A stretch of 64,000 nt of DNA. Origin: Oopsacas minuta (lineage: Eukaryota > Porifera > Hexactinellida > Lyssacinosida > Leucopsacidae). The stretch is taken from NCBI GenBank assembly GCA_024704765.1, contig JAKMXF010000020.1, positions 25,669 to 89,668 on the forward strand, in the 5' to 3' direction. Under the pieces are notes generated by a model. The model did not search any database. It worked only from the letters and a program-made list of their open reading frames with translations, and was not told where the DNA came from. How positions within the stretch are numbered: the stretch's first letter is position 1; every line of letters starts with the position of its first letter. This document shows positions 24,605-36,962 of the stretch, piece after piece. The translations under genes and the position numbers were made by a program.

Positions 24605-25145
24605 TGAAAATATTCCAGCACTTAAGCTATATAAGGGAAGTAAAATAGAAATATCGAGGACACTATTTTCATTATTGACCTAATTTCTAGTAGTATGATT
24701 TATAAGATTTATGCGCAGTGGCGGCGCTAAAGATAGGGATAAATGGGGTTAGAGCCCCATCACTTGATGGAATTGAGAAGAGACAAACTAAGAACTATAT
24801 TAGGAAAAGTATGTCATTTTAAACCTCTCTAAAACCACTTTTAGAAAAAGTATGAATTGATTTTCCGTTAATATTTAAGAAATAGGCGCCATAATGATAG
24901 TGAAAGAAGTTTATCAATCATTATGTCTTGCGATGATAAGTATAGTACGATGTAAATGATCAAATTCTGTATAATTTTAGAGATACTAGCTCCTAGCATC
25001 AAATCTATCAAGTAGCAGCTTGGAATTTATTATGTTTGTTATACACCCATAATTTATATTTACAAAATGTTTACGAATACCTCATAACGTTCTATTTTCA
25101 TTAACACTTTCATCATCCACTTACTACTTTCAACTACACCTTATT
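24605..25145. other. Intergenic stretch with a solo hAT-type end
   Basis: CAGTGGCGGCGCTAAAG at 24716 looks like a hAT left terminus, but no matching right end was found nearby. There is no coding signal. The region separates the minus-strand transporter from the plus-strand THAP gene and could hold promoters for both. Confidence 0.4.
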
Positions 25146-25650
25146 TTGACTATTCAGATGTCCTCTCTTGTCCCAGGCTGCAGATCTAACTATTTAGACG
25201 AAGATAAATCTACCTCAATTTTCAATTTCCCCAATGACGTGCGATTACGCGAACTATGGTTCCGAGCCATTCCTCGACCACAAATATATGAAGGTATTCT
25301 ATTGGAATCATTAATATATATCCCTTCCGTATTTATAATTCCATTTGTAAATTTAGGTATGCATGGACCATTTCAGGGAAGATGACATCGAAGTGTTATA
25401 TAAACATAATGATGAGCGTAATCAAGGATGTCCTCACTGTAGAAAGACTTATAAGGTAACGAAACAAATAAATACAAATAATTCAAGTTCATAATTGTAA
25501 TTTTAAGAGCAAAGATGTTTTGGATCGCCACATTATGCTTTCTCACGGTGATGTTACTCCCAAAAGACGCATGACTACATCTCTCCCACCTGTTTCTTAC
25601 AAGTACCATTTATGTTTAAAAAATTCTCTCCAGTACGCATGATATCTAAC
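25146..25650 (+). CDS. THAP-type plus C2H2 zinc-finger protein, small, possibly decayed
   Basis: Exon 1 (about 25157-25292) encodes a THAP start: VPGCRSNY, then STSIFNFPNDVRLRELWFRA. Exon 2 (about 25358-25456) supplies VCMDHFREDDIEVLY, the Cys-x2-His end of the THAP fold, then CPHCRKTY. Exon 3 (about 25517-25645) supplies DVLDRHIMLSHGD, completing a C2H2 finger with Cys-x2-Cys and two His, and ends at TGA. THAP domains bind DNA and are shared by host regulators and P-element transposases. The first Cys of the usual THAP pair seems replaced by Ser (SLVPGC). Donor and acceptor phases do not join cleanly between exons, so this may be a pseudogene, contain indels, or use other sites. No transposase catalytic domain follows. 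Confidence 0.45.
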
Positions 25651-26186
25651 CACATAAAGTATCTTCATGCCCTCGCAACTCGCCCGGGCCAGACTCGTTT
25701 TACATATATACTGAACTCAGAAGGGTTCTATGTTCTCAAAACTGACAGTATCTTTTCACAAAAATCGGTTCTTCAACCTAGAAATATAAAGTATAGTATA
25801 AGAAAGGAATATTTAAGTAAATCCTAGATCCCTCTCCCCCTCTGTGACAAGTATTTATCTCAATTTCCATAGAAAATATGTGTATATTTGTGGTTGTTTG
25901 TTTGTTTGCAGTGGCGTTGCCAGGAATAGTTGGAAGGGGGGGGCAATTAAAATTATTTATTACACTAAACATAACAAATAACCTAATTACCAATATATTA
26001 TATTACGTGTATCAATTTATTTTTAATGAATATACTATGAATGATGTCTATAGAAATCTAATCAACACAGCACATACTAAGATAATTGTGATCTCCTATC
26101 TGCCATGGATACAAACTTAGAAATGAGGTCTTCATTATCTAGAGAAAGCAGAATTTCTTTCTCTATTGAGCAAAACATCAATGATT

Positions 26187-26489
26187 CTAGACGATCTTCC
26201 ACATTGTAGACCGTAACTTAGTTTTAATCAACAACAATTTAGAAAAACTTCTTTCTGCATGGGCTGTAGTCACTGGGAGTGTGTATAATATTCGATACAT
26301 GTAGCAGAGTTCTGTGTATGAATGAGGTAATTCGTTATAAACATCAAGTAAAGGAGTGTCTTGTTTTATAAAATACCTTGCTAGGTTCCATTCAGCTATA
26401 AAACGGTCTGGAGATATATTTTCGTATTGATGAACAAGTTTTAGAAGATTTTCCTCTGCGTCAATTGCTTCAAAATTCCTTGGATCCAA
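26187..26489 (-). pseudogene. hAT transposase C-terminal dimerisation region, broken
   Basis: The signature of the hAT dimerisation domain is visible: YRILYTLPVTTAHAERSFSK followed by LLLIKTKLRSTM. After that point the frame shifts by one base. The continuation (EDRLESLMFCSIEKEIL and onward) is readable in another frame down to about 26097. Sequence between 26490 and 26805 also lacks a continuous frame. A functional transposase is not expected. Confidence 0.8.
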
Positions 26490-26805
26490 AATGCAAAATT
26501 AATTAATTGATTGGGGAAGCGAGAATTAATCTCAGAAATCATACTATCGACCAATGCTTCTAAAAGTTTAACTCACAAATTATCTTTGGTGAAAATATTA
26601 TTCCTGTATAAGGATTATTATCAACTCTGCAAGAAACTCTTCTTGAGCGTTGAGTGCTAAATTCAGTATTGAGGCCTAACTTCATCGCGAAATTCTGTGC
26701 TTTACTAAACGCATCTAACCAGACGTTTTCAGTACATAATCTCTGTAGTTCAATTTTTAAAACATGGATCTGTTTGTTTGCCCTTAATAGGTCTATTTGA
26801 CAACT

Positions 26806-27899
26806 CTACAATGTTTCACTTATTATATTGATAGCTAAAAGGATAGGAGTAACTGTCACAAGAGAAATTACAATGTTGAAAGTAGATATACTCGCTAAAA
26901 GGCCAGTAGCTGTACCTCTAGAATTACCATCTGTAGTAGTAGCACAAATATGTTCAATTGTATCCAAAACTGATTTGAATACAACTTCATTTAGTAATCG
27001 TTGACAAGAAGACGCCCTGCAATTCCACCTTGTGTCGGATAGGCCAACTAAGTGTAAAGGACGTTGATCAGATTGTATCTCTCTCTGTCTCTCAATAAAA
27101 TAACTATGTCGCTGCGCACTACCTTCAATAAATGTGTATGCTAATTCCAGTATTCCAAAGAATTTACTTGCTTCAATGTTTCTATGATTACAAACAGAAT
27201 TCACTAACATTCGAATCAGACTATGGGAATAACAATGAGTGAATAGTGCTAGTGGATTTAACTCGCGAATTCTTGCTTGTACACCTTTGTGAATCCCGGA
27301 CATGTTGCTTCCTCCGTCATAACTTTGGCCAACTATGTCTTCAACTTGTAATCCAAGACTATTTAGTTTTTTAATTAGAATATTTGTAATTTCTTCTCCA
27401 GTAGTAATAGGATGTTCTAATAAAGCAGCAAAACTCTCTGAAATTTTGCCATTTAAAGGGTTCACATATCTGACAATGACAGCAAGCTGTTCTTTATGGG
27501 ATACCTCAGTTGTTTCATCCATCAACACTGCAATAATACCTGCCTCTTTAATGTAACCAATAATTTTACTTCTGATTTCATTCCCAATAATCGAAATAAT
27601 TTCATTCTGAATTTGTGGACTAAGGTACATTTGATTCTTACTTGAGTTTGTTAAGTACTCATTCAAGACATCATCTCCAATGTTTGCCAAAAAGTGTACA
27701 AATTCAATATATACACCTCTATTATTTGAGATAATACTTTCATCGTGACCACGAAAAGGTAACGAAAGCTTCCCTAAAAGCTTCACAATACTGAATAACT
27801 CTCCGATCATTTTCTGTTTCGAATTATAGCGTGTGATCGATTTGTTTGTTGTTGAGCAACTTCATTTGATATTAGTGTATCATTCGGCTTAGAGCACAT
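26806..27899 (-). pseudogene. hAT transposase, DUF4371 catalytic core, broken
   Basis: The main frame (26806-27810) carries LPFRGHDESI, the DUF4371 motif, then VLMDETTEVSHKEQLAVIVR, which holds an acidic catalytic residue. QSYDGGSNMSGIHKGVQARI follows (second acidic residue), then THCYSHSLIRMLVNSV and DTRWNCR. The N-terminal part (SNEVAQQQTNRSHAII) is in a different frame from 27899 to about 27811. The element is most similar to animal ZMYM-like hAT transposases. It is interrupted and joined to Helitron sequence at its 5' end. Confidence 0.82.
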
Positions 27900-27903
27900 G
27901 AAG

Positions 27904-30775
27904 TTAAATACTATCTTTCAAAATCAGAGTGAGTTTTACTTTGTTCATGTGAATGAAATCCACGATCTTTTTCCAAAGCTTTTTTCCAATTGTCGAAACC
28001 GGTTTCTGAAAATGCCTTGTCTGAGGAGGCGTATTATAATTAGCAGTTTCAGCTAAACACAGATCGTATTCATTGTCATCCTCTAACAATCCTCGCTAAG
28101 GCTGCATCCTTAATTGTATTACAAATGGTGCCGTCAGGAAGAGTACGCGTATCCTGAAAGCTAGTACAACCATTAACATGGTTCAATAACATTCTCATAT
28201 AGAACCTCTTTCGCTCACTTGGATGAAGTGGATGCACTCGGCCAAATGTTGTACCAAACCCTTTCACCCACTCCTTCTATTCTCACTTAGTTATATCCCA
28301 CACAAAGTGTTTGAAAAAATTTACAAAGAAATATTCTCTGGCAGATGGAAACTTTTGGTTTGCCAAGAACCACCACATTAATGTAGAATGTCCCAAGTTT
28401 ACTACCACAGCATTGATATCAGCAGTTGCCTTGAACTCAACACTCTGCCTATTCTCCAGATGAAGAGCTATCCTAACAACGTGTGGCAAATTAGCATGGA
28501 GTTCAAATGAGAATCTTCTATAGCAGGCTTCAAATACAGAAACATATCTAGCTTCCTTATAGTTATATATTTCATTATTCTCTCCGGATTTATCACTAGT
28601 TTTACCGGAACGGATCTTAATGCTGGCTCTATCGTGACCTTTATAGACGTGCTTATAGAGGTACTTAATTGACAATACTGTGGTACAGATTTCAACGTTG
28701 ATATGTGTATTTAACTTGAATAACAGGTACGGATTGTAAAGTACAACCCATCTATTATCTAGATTAATACCACCTAGCTCTACAGTACGTGAATTATCTC
28801 AAGTCGATACAATGGATAACTATCCTTGGTAGTTGTTGCAAAGGCGGAGAATAATGGATATAATTAGCAGATGAACCTTTACACATGTAAGGAGCAGTTC
28901 CTTTTTGCTATTCCACACGGCCCATGGATTATAAAACGCTATATAATGCCTTACAATCTTGGCTGGACCTCAGGATCAGGTAATTCAGCGCAAACAATCT
29001 TATGATAATCAGAGGGCTCACGTGGTTTGCAATCACCAGCTAACATAATTCAAATGTGAGCATGAGGTAACCCACGCTTCTGAAATTCAATAGTAGAGAC
29101 TTGTGCAACGAGTCTACCAAGGATATGTGTTTTTAAGGATATCGCTAAGCAGTTCCTGTAATTTTAATCGAAACACTAGCACAATTTAATTAGGTCGATC
29201 GGTAGCTTTTTGACCAATCAAAAGACTATTAGTTATTTCAGACCAAAGGGGATTACAGGTAAACATGACAAATAAATCAAGTTTTCCATACCTCCGTACA
29301 ATTTTCATTGCGTCCTGATTAAGTTGGAACACGTGCATCGGAGAGCCAATGTAACTCAAGGGAAGAATTATCTTTTGTCCAAACTCTTCAGCGTTAGCAT
29401 CTCCTCTAGCAAGAGCATCAGCTAATCCACTGTATTGATCTACTCGGATCTGTTGCTGATGTAAATTTATATAGTTAAGTCTCCGTTGCTCAATTTTCGC
29501 ATACATGTCTACGATGTATTCTTGAAACAGCCTGCCAGAGAGGTGTAAGTGATTTAATCCACTTCTGACCATCAGTTGATAGCAATTGAAGTCTGATGCT
29601 GTGACAGTACCTCTACCTTTGCTATTAGGGATATGAATATGTCATCCATCACTGCTTAAGGGGAATAGCAATACATAATGAAGTGAATCATAAGAATGGT
29701 GTAATTCCGTTATGTTTTTGATTCCACCATGTCTTGCATACAGAACAATTTCTCTGTTGACCACTGTTTGTGAATAACCATCTCCAGGAAGCAATATGGC
29801 AATCTCAGGAGGAGAAGGGGCAGTGCATTTCGTGGATCTCCAATACCACCTTCTAGGATAGTGAACTTTATATCCATTGCATTCATGCTACGCATATGAT
29901 CTATAGCATGTCTGAAGTAAGAAAAATATGGGTTGACCTCGTGTAACATCCGTTGTAATCCCTTCAATTCAGAGAGACAGGTTACGCCCATGTTTCTCTG
30001 AGGGTTTTCTAACTCAACTTCTGGAGTCCAGCGTGGATAAATATTAGAGCGAATTTAGGCGGCTCTCCGACTTCGGGGATTAATCTACCAATTGAATGGT
30101 GTACTACCCCATGTATACAGAACGTATAGACACCAAGCTTAGCGTTGGCCAGTTCGTTATCAACGTTAGCTCTGAGATAACAAAACACAAGACTTGTATT
30201 ATAGGCACTATATTACTCCTGAATTCGCTAGCTATTTTACCAGTAGCTGTGAGTATGTGAGTCAGCAGCTCAAGCGGTGTATCTGAATGGGGTAAGACAA
30301 CCTTCCCCTCCCCACAACAAAAGGAGAACTTAATACATACCTCAGTGCTAGCAAATAGTTTTTCACTTTCCTAAAACGTTGCATCGCATAAATTACAGCA
30401 AAAGGACATGTAACCGAGTGAATGTTGAGATAAGATGGTATCACTAACCTCACATGTAAATTGCGATCGAGCTAAGTTCAGAAATCTCTTAGAAGTTAAT
30501 GACATACTTTTAGCATATAACTCAACCCAGACTTCAGACGAACATTGTGCTCGTGCACAGACTCTTTGCTTCTGAGATTCGCTTGAAGAGCTCGCTGATA
30601 CTCTAATCGCTGAAAGGTCTCGGAATCAGATTGAGAATCTCTCAAAATAGCTTGTCTGTCCCTTTGTTGTCAAAGACGCTCTAATCTTTCTTCCTGAGAT
30701 TCGTATTGGCGAAGTAAACGCCTACCCTCAGCTTCAGACATAGCTGGTTTACGGCAGGACAATCCTGGTTCTTGT
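27904..30775 (-). mobile_element. Truncated, decayed Helitron (Rep region only)
   Basis: Helitrons move by rolling circle using a Rep/helicase protein. On the minus strand, pieces appear in the expected order. First is an Arg/Gln-rich N-terminus with SESQEER-type repeats (30770-30530, one in-frame stop). The Helitron-like N domain follows (29572-29186, RVDQYSGLADALARGDA and KLDLFVMFTCNPLW). Next is the HUH-type motif GLPHAHI near 29060, followed at once by a stop. KYLYKHVYKGHDRASI lies at 28675-28600, then RVHPLHPSERKRFYMRMLLN and LEDDNEYDLCLAE at 28267-28050. The helicase half is missing beyond 27904, where hAT sequence begins. Frames are broken at many points, so it is not autonomous. Confidence 0.88.
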
Positions 30776-33395
30776 TCATACATATCTTTTCCAAATATCA
30801 ATACAGAAATTCGTATTATAATAAGTTTGATAAGTGTATTGCATATATAGTAATTAATTAAGCATAAATACGCATACTGGTATTCACTGTAGAATTGAAA
30901 GTATTAGCGGGACTGTCTTCAGTAGCCTAGAATACTAAATACAGTTTCTACTGTCATCTAAAACAAAAATTAGCGTGATGAATACATTTCTCAAGAAAAA
31001 CTACTTAAAGTTTCCTAAACAGATTGTTGATTAATTGTAGTAACAATATAGGTTGTTTACTGTATATTCATAAAACCAACCATAAATTTACAGATGAAAA
31101 ACTTGAAAATCGGATTCAGCCTACTTAGTTACACCTGGGAGGCGTTTAGAGCAAGGCTGTACGTAGAATTTTAGATTTGGCTAATTTGTTTACTTTATAT
31201 TCATAAAAACAACAATACATGTCCATATCATTAATCCAAAAGTGTGAAAATCGGATTCAGCATGTTCGATATATTTAGTGAAGTTTTATTGAATTCTATA
31301 TACTTCCTTGATAAACACGATAAATACATAGTTATGTGACAATTTCCAAATTGCATAACGTAAATCCTTTCCTTGACAACGGACAAACAAACAATCGTTG
31401 AGATTTAATAATATAGATTTGGGGCAGATTATTCGATTCATTACATCAGCGATTGGCAACTTGGGATCCACTAAAACTTAAAATGTATACAAGAATATGT
31501 GAGGGATACACAAAATATAACAAAAGTGACATTATGATATGACAGATTATTTCATAGGATTAGTGTGACTACAAGGAGCTGGAAATTGAACAGCAACAAT
31601 TAATATTACGAAACTACTTACCTTTAGGTTGAGTAAAGACAATAAATATTTAGAGATATCTTTAGTAGAGTAAAATAGAATAATAGTACCGGAAATAATA
31701 TAAAATCAAAATACCATCAAGTTATATAATTAATGATATACGTAATGTGATGCTACTGTATTCTCTTGTACATATTCTGAAATTTATGTGTTCTCAATTT
31801 ATGGCCCAGATTATTGCAGAACCGCAACTAAACGGAACTAAACAAGCCAATTGAACCACAATTCCGTGAGAGGAGCAGAACGAACGCTTGATAACTACAA
31901 TATCAAATTAAATAGACCAAACGAACTGAACAGGTATCTAGTTGAGTCGAACGGAATGCTCTGTTTCAGTTACTTATTGACCCTGTCATTCCTTCGAATG
32001 GAAATTCAAACTAAGAACATTCAATGTTGCCATTTGTCGAATTGTAAAGATTTCCATAGGAACAGTTGAATTTTGAAGGAATTTGAAATAATATGGAGTT
32101 ACTAGTCATGGTTGATGACTGTTATATTCTGAGGCCTTTCTCATCGTCCCAAATATTACAATACTTGCTCCTCACAATCTGTAGGAATCCATCAACCTCT
32201 TTAACGATGAAACTTCTATCTTCATCGTCTGTATACTGTGCCTCTGCATTCAGGTTAAATCTGCCATCGATTTTCCTAAACTTTGATATAAGAATCCTCC
32301 CATGAGGGTAGGAATAAATACATAATCATTTGACCAAATAATTTGTGAAGTGCCATGTCTATCCGTCTGCCAGTACATTCTTAATGGTGTTACTGCAATT
32401 GTTGACTACGTGAAAATTATGTTGCTGTCCCGTTTAATAACTCTAGCTGGCCAAAGATCCTGCAATAACATTCTCTCCTTTATACTCCTTTTACGCTTAA
32501 AATCCGAGAGGAGCTCATTAGGCCAGGCTAATGTACAAATTCCCAGGTGTTAGAATTTAGATTATTCACAGTGGACCCATCTATATTTCAACAAATGCCC
32601 ATAATGTGTAGTTGTTATATTATTCAAATAGAATTTTATAACTAGAGACATGTTTGGGATTTTGGAAGTGCAAGAAAAGTGCAGTACACTGTACACGTAC
32701 ATTAACGGACCGTGCTTAACAAAATGTGGTAGAAATGACATAGTGGGACTACTGGTGAAAATTGTTAGACCTTAGATTATTGTGCAGAATCGTGATGATG
32801 TAGTTACAAGGAGCTGAAAATGTAATCAAGAAACTAACAAATCTACTCAACTTTAGCTTGTATTAAAAAGCCCAATAAGTATTTAGAGATTATACGAATT
32901 TCCCTTGCTATTACGCGAGCTTGCTATGAGAGGAAGTATTTATAAAAATATTAGTCTCTGAAGATCTTTTGAGGACACAAACCATTCATAGATTGATGGA
33001 ATTTACAGAACATAGGTTTTAGTATTACAGCACTAGAGAGAATAAGACAGTTACTTGAGAAAATTGTCATATAAGTAGGAAATTCAGTTAAGACCATGGG
33101 ACAAACATTCAGAATTATAGAAACTCGTTCAATTGTATCTAAACTGGAAGAAACCCTGGTCCTGAGTATTATACAAATGTATCAAAAATTTGAGCATTTT
33201 TAATATTACCCTATTTATATATGAGAAACTTGAAAATGTTAAATTCAGAATCAGCGTACTCAAATACCCATATATAGCTGTGAAGAACAAGTATCTACGT
33301 ATATTTTGATATTTCAATTATTTGTTCACTTTATATTCATAAAACAATAATAAATTTACAAATGCGAAATTCGGATTCAGCGTACTTGATTACAG
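30776..33395. other. Intergenic stretch with dispersed repeats
   Basis: The segments 31040-31425 and 33228-33395 are minus-strand copies of the (CAAA)n-associated family (GTGTGAAAATCGGATTCAGC, TTTCCTTGACAACGGACAAA). A decayed coding stretch (32093-32560) is listed separately. The plus-strand frames at 31851-32553 show no known family. Confidence 0.5.
32093..32560 (-). pseudogene. Unrecognised decayed coding sequence
   Basis: On the minus strand, protein-like text appears in two frames. Reading from 32560 there is LLSDFKRKRSIKERMLLQDL, then one stop, then TPLRMYWQTDRHGTSQIIWS and NDYVFIPTLMGGFLYQ. After a shift near 32280 comes DGRFNLNAEAQYTDDEDRSF and VDGFLQIVRSKYCNIWDDEK, ending at a stop near 32115. 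The amino-acid composition looks like a real protein rather than chance translation. I do not recognise the family. It may be a broken transposon gene or a gene relic. Confidence 0.35.
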
Positions 33396-34014
33396 GCCCG
33401 GTCCTTGAGTTGGGTTCTAAATCCGCCGCCCTAGGCAAATTGGAAGCCGTGCTGCCCTCCAAATTTTCGAATACATGTCCTAAAAATACTAATTTGAAAA
33501 AAACTAAATGAAGTGTAGGTAGTAAGTTATAACAGTAACTTAAGTATCAAAATTTAATTTTCTAGCATTAGTTTTAGCAAATTCAGTCACTAGTTTCTTA
33601 AGATCTAGCTTTTGCGCTATTTCATTTTCAACAGATATTGTTGACAAGCCCACAAGTCTTTCCTGTCTCATTGAAGAACGAATATATGTTTTTATCAGTT
33701 TCAGGTTCGAAAAATTTCTCTCACCACCTGCAACAGAAACTGGGAGTGTTAACAGGATATGTAGAGCGATAAAAGTATTTGTAAAATTAACAACAAAAGA
33801 GGTCAGGTTGGAACCAGCCCTTATTTGGGCAGGCCGCGCACCCAGGGGTGAGTGATATTCGGGATATATTTATGAGGGGGCGGGAAAATGGCCATATCAG
33901 ATGCTATCTCCATGTTCATAATACATTAGGTTGGACGAAATTTCAACTATGCATACTTAGGATGTGGGATGCCTAACTCTAGATGAAGTCCTGATTGGTA
34001 ACTGATAAACTGAG

Positions 34015-34052
34015 CACAGTGGCACGGCATGTGGAAATAGGTGAAAAAAATA
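34015..34052 (+). other. Left Transib end with RSS-like layout
   Basis: Heptamer CACAGTG (34015-34021), 22-bp spacer, then the A-rich nonamer-like AAAAAAATA (34044-34052). This is close to the arrangement of a 23-type recombination signal. The functional reading is inference. Confidence 0.65.
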
Positions 34053-34631
34053 TAACCTCAAATTGCTTTATAGTGTTGATATTTGAATTCAGCACCCCCA
34101 CAAACCTCGGAAAACATTTGACATCTCTACAATAGACTTTCCATTTAGCTCCTACGTCTATTCCAATGAGAGCATAATTGAAATTCGAAAGATTGATTTA
34201 CGGTTTCAATTTCGGTCATGATGTAATTTTGAATAATATGGATTCTCCACGTCAAATAACTGCTATTTATAGTATACCAATCGAAAGCTCTTATGTTGCT
34301 GAATAATAAATCACGTTAATCTTGGCTCCAATGAACAGATGGAATTTACTATTCTCATTTTAAACAAGCTTGTTCGTACAAGTACAATAAATAGAAACAC
34401 GTTTCATTAAAACTCTAGTACTTTTTTTGCCTTCACTTGCGGAACTTTCCATTGCACTTTCCTAATAGCTCTTTTCGTCCTCTACAAAATACACTTTAAA
34501 TTATGGTGTCAGGAAGTGTCAACGATATTTTTTTTTGCGATTTTAAATATAATCCATTCACAATTATCTAATTTTTGGCCCATATAAATCATAAATAATT
34601 GTTGTGGTTGTTTATTAGCACATTTTTCATT

Positions 34632-36791
34632 ATGAATAACGAAGATGCATACACGTTCTTAACTGCACAAAAGAATAAAACAATCACTTCTCTCGCGTCC
34701 TCGTTTATTGTCCTCAATAATTTGGAAGAAACAGAGCATGATACAGTTCGGAGAAAATTTTCGACCCTCAGAGAAGATAGGAGAGAATACCTGAAACGAG
34801 CCGATATAACTACTTGGAATGCGATACCTTTTCATACACCACTTAAACACCCGAGATTGAGTACAGGTTATCAATGCTCAGATGAAGTCATGGTGATAGG
34901 GAGTGTTTCTTCTAGCCAATCAACCTCTGTTTTCGAAGAAGATTTTAGTAAGCCCACCCGTAAGCCTCTGAGGGAATTATCAACTAAAGGTCTTCGCAGC
35001 CGATTGTCCTCCTTACTAACACATCTTGAAAAGGTTGCTGTACAAGAGAATGTTTCCAGTAAAGAACTATCCTGTTACCTGATGATGCTATGTTCACAGA
35101 CTGAATACGACTTTACTACTACCAAGTTCTGTAAAGAAATTATTGCTAAGGGAAGCTTCGGTCCAGTCTGCAATAAACTAACCTGCGATAAAGCTGCGTT
35201 CTTGATGGATTCTTTAGAAATTGGAAAGAAGAAATACATCGATTTAAGACGTTTCTTGCTTTCAGATGTCCAGCTTCCAGGTTACAATCGATTAGCTACC
35301 TATCGATCTCAAATTTGCTTGACTAATGACATCTTTTCAGTTGATCGAGAACATCGGGTAGGCATTGCTGTATCTTACAAAAAGCTTCTGACTCGTACAG
35401 TAAACAGAATATTGACTGCTTCTGCCAATGAAATTCCCAGCGCCAGCAATCCTAAAAGGATACGAATTTCAGATGGACTTGACGGTTCTGGCTCTCACCG
35501 GGTTTATCAGCAAGCGACTCACCCCAATATTTCAACAAAAAGTTTTATTTTATTCGGGTTTAAGGTGATTTCCATATCCGACACCGATAACAAACTGATT
35601 TGGAAAAACCCTCTACCAAATTCTCCTTTCTCAATTAGACCCGTTGCGATACTAGCTCTACAGGAGAACGAAGACAATATTCGATATCTTATGGATACAC
35701 TAATCAATAAGGAGTCCACAGAGATAACGGAAAAGGGTTTAGAACTAACAAGCGGATTTTGTGAAGTTGAAATTCAACGTTCACAATTGGATGGCAAAAT
35801 GGCTAAGATTATTAGTGGAGCTGGGGTGCATGTTGCCAGTTCTGCACAGCGACATTCAAACAAATCCATGATCCGGATATCGTAAAAGACGGTTTTCCAA
35901 TTAATCGATCCATCACAGACCTGAAAGTATTATTTGATGAAGTTAACGAAGAGGAGTTTCTATCATTATCTTCTGACAACAGATTCAACGTTACACACAG
36001 ACCAATATCTGACTTAGAAATCATACCCAGTTCGCCTTTGCATGCATATCTCCGATGTTTTGGCTGGTTTTTACATCTAATTAGCCATTTGCACGCAGGA
36101 GTATTTAAGTGGTCACCAACTTCTAAGAGAGTCTCAGATGCTAAAACTTTCGTTACAAGTTTAATTAAAGACAATCTCAATATTATTATTGACATCCCTT
36201 CAACACAAGGTGGCAACGACTACTGGTAATGTGGTAAGACGATGCTTGATAAGAAAGGATGACAACGATCAAGATTTCCTCTACTGGGTTTTGACAGTGA
36301 TCCCGTCTGAGTTCAAGTCCCACATAATTGAAATTCACACATGCCTAGGAGCAATCCTACGCGTCTATAATAGCAGCAGAAGAGTGGATACAGAAGAACT
36401 AGCGCTTGTTTGCAGTAATATCTACCAGTCAATTCTCTGTGCATTTCCTTGGGCTAATGTTTCCCCGACGTTACACAAACTGTTGGCACATGCATCGGAA
36501 ATCATCTCAACGTTTAATGATGGACATGGGCTAGAGAACTTATCTGAAGAAGGACTAGAGGCTTCTAACAAATATATTCGGAGATACAGAGATCGTCTTG
36601 CTCGCAAGTTTTCATTTGAAGAAAATTTAAAGGATGTATTTGTTCGATTGATTTCTCACAGTGATCCCATGCTGTTAATGAATCGCAAGTTTTCTATTCC
36701 AAGGCCTCCATCTAGCCAAGGACTTAGAAGTAGCCAAGATATTTTAGTGAACACCCTTATTCGTGATCATGAAGATTATAATGATGATTAA
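34632..36791 (+). pseudogene. Transib/RAG1-like transposase with two frameshifts
   Basis: This is an RNase-H-fold DDE transposase of the lineage from which RAG1 arose; such enzymes cut at heptamer-ended inverted repeats through hairpin intermediates. It spans about 715-720 codons, close to Transib length and shorter than RAG1. Family landmarks appear in order. First is ISDGLDGSGSH, with an Asp equivalent to RAG1 D600. LIWKNPLPNSPFSIRP follows. RSQLDGKMAKIISGAG has an Asp equivalent to D708, and the Cys-x2-Cys pair of the zinc-binding region comes next. LHKLLAHASEII carries the two zinc His, and LSEEGLEASNKYIRRYR carries the Glu equivalent to E962. The first frame (from ATG 34632) is lost at about 35826 by one missing base in a G run. 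The second frame is lost at about 36214, and the third runs to the stop at 36789-36791. An upstream in-frame ATG at 34599 is also possible. Catalytic residues are all retained. Confidence 0.92.
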
Positions 36792-36962
36792 AAGTAAACC
36801 TCTCAATCGATTAATAGAAAATTGGGGAATTTTCACACCTCAGATAGGTGACAATGACGTCATAACTTTGTCACCTGAAGGGATAGAGAAAAATGAGTAT
36901 CCCATTCGATTCGTTGGGCTCGAAAACCTATATGACAATAATACATTTTGAGGACCTATGTG

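Larger units (their letters stand above)
25909..27900 (-). mobile_element. Decayed hAT transposon (ZMYM/DUF4371 type)
   Basis: The left terminus CAGTGGCGTTGCCAGG is hAT-like. The interior encodes, on the minus strand, the RNase-H-like transposase core and the C-terminal dimerisation region. The opposite end is not found: at about 27900 the sequence switches to a Helitron, which either inserted here or replaced it. Confidence 0.8.

Noticed and set aside
34599-34631. Upstream ATG as the transposase start
   Set aside because: The extra 11 residues are hydrophobic and unlike the family; the ATG at 34632 precedes normal-looking protein. It was kept only as a possibility.
34632-36791. A host RAG1 gene or RAG1-RAG2 immune locus
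   Set aside because: The gene is enclosed by its own inverted ends and a 5-bp duplication, is Transib-sized, and no RAG2-like frame is present. It is a transposon.
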